Origin: Schistocephalus solidus
Lineage: Eukaryota; Platyhelminthes; Cestoda; Diphyllobothriidea; Diphyllobothriidae
DNA: 64,000 bases
Assembly: GCA_017591395.1 (NCBI GenBank)
Contig: WEDG01005299.1
Coordinates: 62,001-126,000 of the forward strand
Direction: 5' to 3'
Below are positions 52,240-62,820 of the stretch, piece after piece. A program made the translations under genes and the position numbers. The notes below the pieces were generated by a model, which saw only the letters and a program-made list of their open reading frames with translations, did no database searches and was not told where the DNA came from. Each line of letters begins with the position of its first letter. Position 1 is the stretch's first letter.

Positions 52240-53060
52240 TTGGGTCAGGTACATGTGCAGGGCTCCAGTCTATCCCATTCAGTAATTCTTTTCATTTTTG
52301 GGATAATCCCCTTTCCATACATTTCTCTGCCTAACTGTACGACGTTTTGGTACAGAAAATGACTGTACTCCCAAGCAAGAACACAATGATCACTTCGTCC
52401 AAGCGGCACGTAAGAACTTAATGCAAGGATGCAGTTGTCGTCTCTACTAATGATTAGATCCAAACAGCTTGACTGCTGCCCATTTCGGAACCGGGTCTTC
52501 ATTGTGACATGTTGGGTAAGAAACTCCCTCATTTACCAACTGAAGTAATTTCTGTTCGAATGAATTTTTCCGATCGCGAACAGTACATTGACACCCAATC
52601 GATATCGGGAGCGTTGAAATCTCCAAGTATTAATAAATGTTTACTACGGCAGATTTGCTTTTACCTCTGCGATGAGTGCTTCGTCCGTGTCCATTCGCTG
52701 ACCTGGGGGTCGATATACCACGGCAATATGGAGGTCTGGTTGGTTTGGGACTTTCAGTTTACAACAAAGTATTTCGCAAGACGAGATCCTACTCTTGGCG
52801 AGGGCCCATCCGGAATAAAGTCAATGCCTTCTCGTATAAACATTGCGATTCCACCACCCCTACGTCCGTTTCTATCCATGCGGATAAGCTGAAAACCGTC
52901 TATTCGGACTTCGGTGTCTGCGATTTGTTCATTTAACCATGTTTCAGTTAGAGCTATGAAGTCAGGTTGTAAAATGGTCCACGACCAGTTTAATTTCATC
53001 CATTTTTGTTCAATAGACTCTGCACATTTGTGTACATCATTTTAATCTTGTTTCCTTGCC
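52240..53060 (-). pseudogene. LINE-F endonuclease (copy F1)
   Basis: Minus-strand pieces: FIALTETWLNEQIADTEV (catalytic Glu), RRGGGIAMFIREGIDFIPDG, a VVYRPP-type motif near 52700, a DFNAPDIDW motif near 52600, and DLIISRDDNCILALSSYVPLGRSDH (Asp/His; given in parts DLIISRDDNC and LGRSDH). At least three frame changes. Confidence 0.75.
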
Positions 53061-53239
53061 TCGATTTCTGAAGATTTTTAGTTCTGTCTTCCCGCATGGA
53101 GATTTCTGCTGGATATTTCACAAGATATATCCAGTCTCCTGTCTGGGTTCAAATCTATAGGCATTTGGTAGGGCTTTTTGACCGGCGTGGTTGCCGTCAA
53201 TTTCACCCCGGATGTTCCCATAAAAAAACGAGCGCACCG

Positions 53240-54772
53240 TTTTTGACTATTTTTGTTGTCTACTATTTTTCAAGTTTTGTTCCCCCTCGTATTGACGTCT
53301 TTTCAATTCTGCTACCAGTGTCCCTCATTTTCATCCGATCGGTGGGAGAGTAATCCGGCTGAAAAAAACTCCACGATGATTCTTTCTGTAGTTGGGACTT
53401 TCGAGAGAGCAATAGATCTACCTGCTGTTTACTCCCCAAAACGACTTTTAATGGTCTTGGTCGAACCTCATGCGTTTCATTTGTAACGAGAGGTCCCAAT
53501 CGAAAGATCTTTTTGATGTCGACTGTCACACCAGTTTCTTTGCGTATCATTCAATAAATTTTTGGAATGTCAGCAGATCCTGTTTTTACCCTTTCTTTTG
53601 GCGTTTCCCCAGCAGCCTCGGGAGACTCCCCTGAACTACCAGACAACATGACCTGTCGGTGGAAAAAACTCGTTTCTGCATCCCTGCTTTCTTTTTAGTG
53701 ATTGAAGGTTGAATCATACCCCTTTGATACAGTCTTTAATACTGTGCTCAAATTTGTCTTCATCGGTGAGCCTGTTGGTTCATTTGCAGACATCTCTATG
53801 GACCTTTCAAACTGCGTGAGTTCTCCTGACAATGCGTTTGCACGAATAGCACCCGGGAAAACCTGCATTTTTGGTTTATGGCATCCAGGTCTGTCGATAA
53901 GTCGTAGGCCACTTTTTCCGCCATTACTTTTGCTGGTTACCATGCCCCTGCTTCATTGTTGTTCGATGGACATGTAAAAAGCATGCTGCTGTCGCTCGTC
54001 CGTGGCAGTAAAGAAACCTTTACGATTACTGTTTTTTTGACTTTTTCAGAGACCGTCGATCGCTGATTTACTTTTTGTGCAGTCGGATTCTATGTGCATT
54101 AGATTTCCCGAACCTGGGGAAACGCAAGACATAATTTCCTCCTCGCTTATTTTTCTTTCTGGTCATCTGTATTTCAACTGACTCAGAGGTTTGTTCTAAT
54201 GACTTCGTTCTTTTTCTCTTTTTGTTTGCGCTTAATGTTGTGCCTATTGACTTCTACCGTTTCCTTGTGATAATTATGTTCAAGCTTGCTGATGTTTTTT
54301 TCGGCTCATTCGCATCGTGTTTCGGCGAGTTAATTTTTATTATGTTTTATGAGGACTGATATTATTTCCGATAGGAGATCGAGGTCTCCTTCTAATCTCA
54401 AAAACTCTGGTTGTGAGTCCTCGGCATCCATCACAGTGTGCCAGCCCTTCACTGTTTAGCTTAGTTTTTGGTAATGTTCAGTAGTTTACTGCTTTCTTCA
54501 TTATTGCTGCTTTGTGGTTCTTCTCGGTCTGCTGAGAGTGACTTGAGTATTTCTGGTAAGTTTTTGTCACATGAAATCGAAAACGGTTTACAAAGATAGG
54601 AGAGATCATTATTTTTGTAGTGTATACTATTTGTTTTTTCTGCTGGTTTCCCGGGCGTGGCCGAGCGGTCAAGAGCATCAGTAGCTAATCGAGAGGTTGG
54701 TGTTTCGAGTCCTGGCTGAAGCGGTGAATAATTTTTTCGCATGGTCGGGTCGTGAACATTTGCGTTTCCCAT
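53240..54772 (-). pseudogene. LINE-F ORF1 protein
   Basis: The N-terminal frame opens at 54772 (MGNANVHDPTMRKNYS). A charged coiled-coil-like region follows near 54350-54200 (ERAEKNISKLEHNYHKE). A middle piece is at 53943-53695 and an RRM-like C-terminus at 53550-53263: IRKETGVTVDIKKIFRLG, RPRPLKVVLGSKQQVDLLLS. The last part matches LINE-H ORF1 in pattern. Several stops interrupt it. Confidence 0.7.
54650..54725 (+). other. tRNA-like module antisense to LINE-F ORF1
   Basis: A box TGGCCGAGCGG (54658-54668) and B box GTTTCGAGTCC (54702-54712) at tRNA-like spacing, on the strand opposite ORF1. The T stem mostly fails to pair, so a functional tRNA is unlikely. Confidence 0.4.
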
Positions 54773-54800
54773 TCAGCAAGATCTATACGAGGATGCATTA

Positions 54801-55118
54801 AGTTTTTAACGAGCAGCTTAAATTATCAAGCGAATAGTTTACTGAGCACAAAAGAAGTGCTTTTTCCGAACCGAATTCACTATCGAATGTTACTACGAAG
54901 CAAAGAATGATGCAACCCTCGAAGTGATCCAATGACAACTTATTTCGTTTAGTCCTGACTTTTGGGAACAGATTATTGGCCAAAAAGTCAAAAGCTTGGA
55001 GACGAGCGAATTTCAAACGGAGGTCCAACGACGCCGCAATAGAAACAATATGAGCAATAAATGCGCTCTATTCGTTCAAAAAACCACTTTTAAAAACAAT
55101 AAATGATAGGAAGAATAT
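54801..55118. other. Unassigned stretch between LINE-F and the DNA transposon relic
   Basis: A minus-strand 76-codon frame (55028-54798) has no family I can name. It might be downstream sequence of the transposon relic T1. Confidence 0.3.
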
Positions 55119-55990
55119 TCAGGAACGACTCAGCCGTTTGTAGAGGTCAAAGGTCCTGGATAACTTCAGATCTTCAAGGGGGTTTTGCACTTTTGGTCCA
55201 CTGAGCAGTTGACAGTATTTATTGGTGAAGAGGCTGTTTTTATCAAGTCGACGAAGGTGATAAACAAATTCCAATTTGATGTCGTTTTGTGAGGTAATTC
55301 GGCACAAGAAAAAATTTCCAGAAAATTCCAAAGAGCAATTACGTTCGTGCAGTGGCAGTTTTAATGTCAGAATCCGAACAAGCGAAGTGTTAACGATTTT
55401 CAAACTTTCCAAGTCGGAGAACAAAAAGATACGTGGTGGAGAAAACCTCTTCACACACAATCTAAGTAACTTCTGCATTACACCCAAGAACACAAAGTGC
55501 ATGTAGTCCATTGGGAAGCTACTAACCATGTCGAAAGGTAACTTCTCGAAGGGCGATATGCCGCTGTGGTGGAGTCCCTCCTTTCGTGATTGAAACGAAC
55601 GGTCATCGCGAAGACGCCCGCTATACACAGGAAACGTCATGTGGTTAGCAATGGAAATTCCAACATCACACCACCTAGAGTGTTTTCCATTTCCTTCACC
55701 AAATGACGTACTTGTCACATCCATCTGCTTTGTAATTCGCTTGGTTATTCCATGACCCTATTGATTCTGCATTCCAACTCAAAATAATATTGCCTGAAAA
55801 CTTACCATTTGAAACCTCGGGAAAGATTTCAGGCATTTGAGGCTCCAGTGAGGGGTATAACGCCGACGACGAAGATGACGAAGGACCATCTGCTACTTCG
55901 GTTGCAGCATAATACGCCTGCATTGCACGGAATACCCGCTTATACACGGTGCTTCTCTTGATTCTGTAATATTTTCGCTTCATGGCTACT
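55119..55990 (-). pseudogene. CACTA/TNP2-like transposase relic T1
   Basis: Minus strand. An N-terminal piece (55983-55696) starts MKRKYYRIKRSTVYKRVF. After a frame change, 55724-55119 has ISIANHMTFPVY, HHSGISPFEKLPFDMV and FPMDYMHFVFLGVMQKLL. The D-x-M-H-x-V-x-L-G-V motif is typical of a large animal transposase family that I place, tentatively, with CACTA/EnSpm (Transposase_21). The piece between the two frames (substrate-domain region) is mostly lost and the C-terminal third is missing. Terminal inverted repeats were not found. Confidence 0.6.
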
Positions 55991-56290
55991 TTTCACGGAC
56001 AACAAAACACAATATATAAATGATATGAGGGCATATTTAACATTCAGTGAGCAACAAAAATTACCGTTAATATTTCGCATTTAACTCGAGCATACGTAAA
56101 TTAACATGAAATTTAAAAGCAAAAGTTAGCAAATTGTATTATAAAACATCTCCAGCCCTCTGGCCTACCTACCTGAGTATCAGCAGCTTTGAGAACAATA
56201 ATTCAGTCTTACAAGGCACACAGCAGGCTGGCACACGCTTAGTAGACAAATGGCGTCTTAATGTCTGACTTAGACAAAGCATCACAAATC
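55991..56290. other. Unassigned stretch
   Basis: AT-rich, probably 5' non-coding sequence of T1 or plain intergenic DNA. Nothing recognised. Confidence 0.35.
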
Positions 56291-56485
56291 AGTTTTATTT
56301 ATTTATTTAGAATTTATATTTTGTAAGCAGTGGCAAGGCACTGTCTAAGCAAACATTAGTAACGAAATAAAGTTATGACAATATGTGCAGATAAATTTCA
56401 AATACTTAATAATGTAGACATAACTTGTCCTGCTATGTCAACAGTTAACGATGTTTTGAAATTAATGGTGAACTAGAAAAAATAG

Positions 56486-56572
56486 GCAGTGAAAAAAAAC
56501 TCCTACCTTAAAAATGGAGGCAAATTTCAATAGGCCTTCATTTTTGAATAGAAGGTAGGAGAAAAAAACTGC
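56486..56572 (-). ncRNA. Class II U-loop hairpin, LINE-B copy B4 (ENE-like)
   Basis: In RNA sense GCAG, seven U, CUCCUACC, loop, GGUAGGAG, eight U, CACUGC. The helices are the same as in B1 and B3. Confidence 0.65.
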
Positions 56573-56648
56573 TTAGGAAAATAAGGTCAGGTGGTAGAGT
56601 AGGGTAATACTGCAGTAGCATTTCAGAATGAGATAATGAAACGTCGAT

Positions 56649-57752
56649 ATTTAATTCAATTCAATTCCATTCAATTTATTGAGGGAAATAGGCATGGGCT
56701 TTTGAGTACCCTATTTGTAACGCAAAATTAAGTGCGGTATACAGAGAAACCGTGGGGGTTGCAAAGGTACATAAGGCGGTCATAAAATATGACAAGTGGT
56801 GCACGACTCTCGAGGGTTAAGATAAATTCCTCATCGCTCAGGCTCGTTGCGGAACTTAAAACTGTCAAGGTTCCTTTTAAAGCTTTCCAGCAATGGTGAC
56901 ATCACAACGTCTTCAGGAAGGGCATTCCATGGTTTAACCACTCTGACAGAGAAGGAGAACTTGCGCACATCCAGTCTCGCCTGCTGGACACGCAGTTTCA
57001 TTGGGTGACCTCGGAGATGGGTCGTGGTGGCAAATTCAAAGAAGTCCAAGAATTCCAGGGAACAATCCAATCCATTCACAATGCGGAATGTCTGCAGGAG
57101 ATCACCATGCATTTGCCTATAACTTAAAGGGAACAGATTAAGATTCATTAGGCGGGTTGGATATTGCAAGGAGCTTTGACTTCTAACCATTTCGGTGGCT
57201 TTCCTCTGTACTCTTTCGAGGCAGTTCTGATCTTGAACTGTCCAGGGTTTCCAGGCGTGCATAGCATATTCCAAATGCGGCCTAATGAATGTTCCAAAAG
57301 TCTTAGCGAAAAGATCTTCATTGAAATCCAAAAAGGCTCGTCTGATGGCATGCAACACCGAAATTGCGCTCTTCGCCACTTTTGAGCAGTGGGACGATGG
57401 TTTTAAGGTGGTGGTCGTCAGCACACCAAGGTCCTTTTGGGTTTCCACGTCTTTTAAGGTTTCACCGTTGAGAAAGTAACTTCTACTTTCGGCAGATCCA
57501 GAAATGTTGCCTAAGCGAAATATTGTACACTTATCGACGTTGAACCACAAAAGCCAATTATTCGACCACTCCTCCAACCGAGTTAGGTTGATCTGCAGTT
57601 TATCTTCGTCAGCAGGGCTCTGGATTACATTCCAGATTTTAATGTCATCGGCAAACATTGCTGCTTCACAGTCAAGATTCCTGAAACAATCTTTCACGTA
57701 TATTAAAAACAGTATTGGCCCTAGTACTGAACCCTGAGGAACCCCACTCTCG
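56649..57752 (-). mobile_element. LINE-A copy A6, nested in LINE-B B4
   Basis: A 1.1-kb 5'-truncated copy with a TTGAA-type tail (56651-56680), class I hairpin (56686-56716) and an almost clean frame. Both flanks are LINE-B sequence that is contiguous in B2 (ACGTCGA to GATTCGTTCTTG), with about four target bases missing and no duplication. Confidence 0.88.
56686..56716 (-). ncRNA. Class I 3'-terminal hairpin of LINE-A (A6)
   Basis: In RNA sense AAAUAGG and CCUAUUU pair perfectly; the loop differs from A8 at one base (AAAAGCCC for AAAGGCCC). Confidence 0.6.
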
Positions 57753-57796
57753 ATTTGTTCTTGATCACTTAGACGTAAGAAACAAAATCTTACCAA
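56831..57796 (-). pseudogene. LINE-A reverse transcriptase, C-terminal half (A6)
   Basis: A 321-codon frame; its first 15 codons are antisense LINE-B sequence read through the 5' junction. Then ESGVPQGSVLGPILFLIYVKD, MFADDIKIWNVIQSPADED, LTRLEEWSNNWLLWFNVDKC, VETQKDLGVLTTTTLKPSSH, FIRPHLEYAMHAWKPW, and the complete end RVVKPWNALPEDVVMSP, stopping at 56831. It is the cleanest LINE-A C-terminus here and gives the family's true stop. The palm N-terminal half is absent. Confidence 0.87.
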
Positions 57797-58995
57797 TATT
57801 CGTCAATGAACTTAAGTCCTCAGCATCTTAGGATCCAGAATTGAATTCTGATGATGGTTAGTATCCAAAGAAACGACAGCATTTTAGATTGTGGATCACC
57901 AAATGTGTACGTCCGTATTACTTCATCGTTTGGATGACTGGTGATACAAGGAGACATCATATTTCACGGGCGACTCGAGGAAGCGAAACTATAGTTTTAA
58001 GAGAGTCCCTTAAATGCCCGATGGTCCTTTCTTCGAGTCATGGGGAAAGCTACTGGGAAGAGATGCGGAAAATAAACAAATTAATAGAATCAGTGTTAAG
58101 ATAAATTTGCAGTCTTCACTTGAATGCAGATAGACTAGTTAACGACCTAATTTCAATCGGCAAGTTATTCCAAAGAAAACTATACCTAGAAGCAAAGATG
58201 AGAGAGCGTTAACACGTGGAGGATGCAGGGAGAGAGGTATAATTAGAGCAGAATCTCTTAGGTTATAAGGAAGACTAACGGGGGTAATGACAGAAAGCTT
58301 GGGGAGAGTTGAACTATTATTTAGTCGAAAAAGGAGACAAAGCCTGCTTCAAATCTCCTGACCCAAAGAAATTTTAGCTTCGTTAGTTGGCATCTTGTTG
58401 AGTAGGTAGAAGTTGAAGGAGTCGGAAATAGGAGTTTTTTGTGAAATGTCTTTGGACATTTTCAATTTTTGGACCGCAATATTCGTTCATTAAACCAAAG
58501 AAAGGACAATAAAATTCAAGAATTGGAAGTACAAACATACAATAAAGTCGTTATTTAATTTCAGGAAGGTAGAAATTATAAGAAATATAGCCGCAAATCT
58601 GAGCAGCTTTGGCCGTAATTCTATCTGCATGAGGCGAAAGTCCTTGATGGAGGAACATTCAATCATAGGACAACCTTCAAAAATAATAGGTTGCGGCAGC
58701 CTAACAGGCCCAAAACTCCTGAAGCGACACTTAGTAGGTGAGAACTCCATTAGCCATTTGGAGCTCCAGGCCGAAAGAGCATCTAAGTCTGAATGAATTT
58801 GTTCTAGGCACCGTTCGGTCGTAGAGTTAGAGAATGAATACACGCATTTGAGGTCATCAGCATCAATAAAAGATTGAGAATGTTTAACCATCGATGAAAT
58901 ATCATTTAAATAAAGTAAGAACAACAAAGGACCTAATATGGTACCTTGAAAAACCACACACAATCAGGGTAGCACTTGAGTATGAGGACCCTACT

Positions 58996-60899
58996 ATTGA
59001 GCCCACTCTATTGCTATGCATAGCACTGAATTCCCTACACGTTGTTTAGCCGGCAGCTAGACGTTACCTCTCAATCCCGTTGGATTGTTCGTTGTTGTAA
59101 CGTATTCCTTTTTCATACATTTTCTTTTTTTATATATTAAAGCGATATTCATTATTAGCATATCTTTTGTACTGCGTAAGTCATGTTCTAGCTCGCTCGC
59201 TTGCCTGAATGAGTGGGGTTGAATCAAAAAATATCTTTTCAGCTTGCACTGCATTATAAGATATCCGTTCTACATTATCCTGTTCGTGTCTTCATCGGCA
59301 TCCTTGGATGCTTCAAAATTAAGGAAAAAAGCTAGACAAAAGAAATTGACAAGATGAATTTCCAACGAATGGGTATAAAGGCTAGGAGAGGCCTCGGTTG
59401 ACGAACAGAATGAGTTTTTTGCGCATCTTGGTTACTCAACTAATTAACATGAAAAATGTATGGAACTCTGTTTTAAAGTTTACTGCGCTGGTAAGCAGGG
59501 AGAAGCTTTATTTTGAAGGCATCAATTCCAAATACTCAGAAAAAGACCTCCATTCACAATGGATAAAGTGGGTACGCATTGGAAGAAAACAAAAAATTAC
59601 AGAATGATCAAAAAGCTGCAACTGTCAGCATCATGAACGGCTGGCCGTGAATGAGTTCCAAGCATTTTACGCATGAGTTTCTTCATTCAAAACGGCGTCG
59701 GCGTTATGTGCAAATTAGATCATTTTTATACGTAAAAAAACAAAGAGTAGTTAAATGCAGTGGCTTATGAGCAAAATGGGCCAACCAATACACAAATAGG
59801 AAAATCCACGTGTGAATGGAGGAGAAAATGGCAGCTAAATTTCAAAAGCTCTGGATTAGCGGTTAGAGAGTGGACAAAGATGAGCAAACTTGTCATTCTT
59901 TTTCCGTTTTGCGCAACAATGGTAGCTGTCCAAGACAACCTTGTAATACTACTGTAAATGATGTGGCCTTTACCGATTCATAAAAAGGAAAAGAACAAAT
60001 AAATTCGTAAGCTATTGTTGAAAAATGTAAGGTGGTCTGCAGGCCCTACGTCCCTAATAGTATGTCTATATCCATCGTATATCGGCCTGATATAGACATG
60101 TCGAGATACGTATATCGACTTTGAATCTTGTATCTATTTATTCCTAATATCGACATGTCGATATTTGTCAAAATAGGCGAAAGAGGTTCAATTATTTCCT
60201 GCACAACCTCCCATCGAAAACGAATTTATACGGCTCACCCAATCCAATTACTTAACTGCGTCCGCCTACTAAGTTACCATCATTTTTTCATCCTTTATAT
60301 ATCGCGTATACGCCACTGCAGTCGCATTTATCCATTCCTTACGTTTTGTAAAGAAATGTAAACACACATCTGAAGAGAACTTATAATAAGGTTCAGTATA
60401 AAACGTGCAAAATAATAAACCTACAAAAAGTTAATAGTTTTGGAATATGTACAATATGGGGTTATTGGATGCGTTCAATCATGGGGTAGGTGGGTTTTGA
60501 TCAGGTGGGATAGGAATGGAGGTGGCAATTGCAGGGTTGCTGTCTAAAATAGATAGTTTAGTTATAAGAAAGTAAATCAACCAACCATTAAAGGCGAATT
60601 CGGCTGCGTGCCTTTGTGCCCTCTTGTGGTGGCGTCGAGGGACCTTTTGAGGCGCCTTATAAATGCGGCCTCCAATTAAAATAGGTTAAGGCGACTGCCG
60701 CCATTCCACTTAACGTAGATTTCTACATAGATCAAGATTTAAAAGAGAAAGTATAACCCACCTGTAATAAGCTCATACACTTTCGATCCGCATAAGCTTT
60801 ATTTTCCTTTTTAACCTTGGAAATTTAGCTCCAAGGCGATGGCATCATCGAAAATCAAATAAAATCTTCATCTTACGAATTCGTCGGAATTTCTGTCAC
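58996..60899. other. Long unassigned stretch
   Basis: About 1.9 kb without a recognisable gene or shared repeat. A 69-codon frame at 59398-59607 and a 65-codon frame at 59760-59957 match no family I know. A palindrome cluster lies at 60059-60170. A GC-richer patch is at 60590-60720. Confidence 0.45.
60059..60170. repeat. Palindrome cluster
   Basis: AATATCGACATGTCGATATT (60146-60165) is a perfect 20-bp palindrome. Just upstream TATGTCTATATC (60061-60072) and GATATAGACATG (60089-60100) form an inverted repeat, and TCGAGATACGTATATCGA lies between. The role is unknown; it could be the end of a decayed DNA transposon. Confidence 0.5.
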
Positions 60900-60953
60900 C
60901 TAGGCATAGTAAGTAGGACTCCTAAGTCAAAATGTAAGTAAATGATTGTTACT

Positions 60954-61404
60954 AACCAGTTCCTTGTGGAATGATGTTTCCAGCAGCCGGGCATAAAGTT
61001 GTTGGAAGGCAGCGCGGCTAGAAATGACCTGTGTCACAGGATTAGCCGGCATATGGAATCCCTGCTCAATCGGAGCTGTACTTGACCCGCCCTGGGCCAG
61101 CTCGTGTGTTCGTTGCCGGGAAATTAAGCGGCGAAGCATGCCCATAATCCACAGCTGCCGCTTAGCTAGTATGTTCAATTTTCGATTTAGTGTTGAGAGG
61201 GAGTGCGTTGATGCTGAAGACTGTGAGGAGCCTATGACAATCAAATTTCATATTAAATTTCGTTCTTACCTGGGCGTTCTGGACACCTGCCTGTTGGAAA
61301 TGTTTCATTTGAGGACTCCGCTGCGGCATTTTTGTCCGCTTCCGATTCCAACTTATATGTGGAATAGGCAACCTACCGGTGATAAGGGCGGTGTTTCGTC
61401 CCAT
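60954..61404 (-). pseudogene. DUF4806-like C-terminal protein of T2, two exons
   Basis: The intron is 61232-61269 (donor GTAAGA, acceptor TCATAG, 38 nt). Splicing joins a Glu/Asn-rich linker to SSQSSASTHSLSTLNRKLNI, LAKRQLWIMGMLRRLIS and then GFHMPANPVTQVISSRAAF with LLETSFHKEL. The last part fits the DUF4806 pattern (P-x-x-x-x-x-x-L...F-x-x-x-L). A GTTAGT donor after HKEL suggests another exon to the left, not identified. The function of DUF4806 is not known to me; it often accompanies this transposon type. Confidence 0.5.
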
Positions 61405-61865
61405 ACCTATTGCGAGACCCCTCCTTGCTCCGACGGGGCCTCTTTGACTGTCGTTGGTAGCTCATGCTAAAATCTACAACCGCACAGGTAGGTAGAAGTT
61501 ATGGGGTGTTAATCTGTAAGCTATTGCCACTTCAACCCCTCAGTGCACATGAACCTCTACCTACGTGGGCTGTGCGGTTGTAGGGTTCACGTGCAATGTT
61601 CCCATAGGGAAGGGTGTGTAAGTGGCCGGTGTATCAAATGTCTAAAGTTGTCTTACGCCCTGGGTCGATTAATTCTATTAACACATATAAACCGTCTAAA
61701 GGGAAGCAAGCAAACTTACGAATAGATTACGGTAAATCCTTACAAAGGACAGTTGTTCCCATAGTGGCCTTATACACATGCATATCAGATGAGCTAATAG
61801 GGTAGTATAAGTAATCATAATAACTATTCCTAAGAAGAGGATAAACTGACGAAATTTGCACCCTT

Positions 61866-62815
61866 TCAGGAATCATATTCCTGCAAGATCCTGCCCCGCT
61901 GTGAAAATTCAGCTGGTAGATATGCATTAAATGACAAGAGTCGACGACTAACTTTTTCTACTGCAGAGGTTGACAGCACAGGAGGGTATACTAAACCGCT
62001 CCTCTTAGACATTCGACTCCTAACCCACATACCAATCAACTTCTTCACTACACCTAGATATACTTGATGAAGTGGATCTAAGGGAAAATTAGATATGAGA
62101 CCTAACTTACAGGCAGTGAATGGTGAAACTCGTACCCTGTGTTCGCCGTCCAAGGGCAAATTGAAGTCATCGTCCTTTCTATCCCTATGGTCGTCACCAA
62201 TATAAACAACTTTTTCAATAAATACCCCAACAATGTCGCATCGTTCACATCCATGATATGCATTAACATTCTTGATTTGCTTAAAAAAGACCTAACATCT
62301 CTTTTCCAGTAGTCGCTTAAGTTGGCACCCCAGTCCTATGTAAACATACTCCCCACTATCCATTGTAACAACTGTAAAGCTGTACGATGCCCTCATCAGC
62401 GTTCGAGGGTCTGTGGGCATGTCAGGGACAAGCGATTGTAAAATATCAAGAACAGTGCGTAGGTGACTATGGGCAATATTTGATTCAATAGCCCATTCCC
62501 TAACCCTATCACGAATCGACGTGTGCGAGGATGTACAACTCTCATTGCTGCTTTACTCTTCCTCTGACGACGAATTGCTATATTCCTTGCTGTCATCCGT
62601 GGGCTCAACTGCAGATGACCACAACGATTATTCATCTGTATCTAGGGGCACATCCATATAAGTTCGATCACTCGACGGTGCAGAAGTGCCTTCCTCATTA
62701 CCTTATGCACGTTTGCGCTTTAAAATATACCTCTCCACTTCCTCCGTAACTTCGCGGCATATTTCCGCCACATCGCGGGCAACATGCCTTCTAATTGTAC
62801 TCTTTCTGGGCTGCC
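61866..62815 (-). pseudogene. Transposase-like protein of T2
   Basis: The start region reads STIRRHVARDVAEICREV and, after a stop, an acidic stretch. Then DRVREWAIESNIAHSHLRTVLDIL, MPTDPRTLMRAS and TVVTMDSGEYVYIGLG, the pattern of the N-terminal part of this transposase family. After TAG and a deletion: NVNAYHGCERCDIVGVFIEK, FTACKLGLISNFPLDPLHQVYLGVVKKLIGMW (given in parts FPLDPLHQVYLGVVKK), and LPAEFSQRGRILQEYDS. The usual DYMH is DPLH here, so a catalytic-region residue pair is changed. Confidence 0.6.
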
Positions 62816-62820
62816 TAAAC

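Larger units (their letters stand above)
50062..54800 (-). mobile_element. LINE-F copy F1, nearly full length
   Basis: Minus strand: ORF1 (about 54772-53240), endonuclease (53060-52240), linker, reverse transcriptase (51900-50960), C-terminal domain (50958-50308), and 3' UTR with class I hairpin (50132-50103) and two ACTGAATTAT-type tail units ending at about 50068. All domains are in the expected order over 4.7 kb. It is broken by many frameshifts. Confidence 0.88.
56291..58995 (-). mobile_element. LINE-B copy B4, 5'-truncated, split by LINE-A A6
   Basis: The 3' end at 56291-56648 has a TTTA-repeat tail and class II hairpin (56486-56572). After the nested A6 the element resumes at 57753 and runs to about 58995, where the reverse transcriptase is cut within the TVLGPLLFL region (piece 58963-58490 with TILGPLLFLLYLNDI; the YADD motif is now DADD). 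Multiple frameshifts. Confidence 0.85.
60900..62820 (-). mobile_element. CACTA/TNP2-like DNA transposon relic T2 with DUF4806-like exon
   Basis: Minus strand, in order: N-terminal exon (about 62815-62290), an internally deleted central transposase part (62290-61860), then a hydrophilic exon and a DUF4806-like exon (about 61400-60954) joined by a 38-nt intron. Terminal inverted repeats were not located. Stops (for example TAG near 62287) and the missing stretch before NAYHGCERC show it is a deleted copy. Confidence 0.6.
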
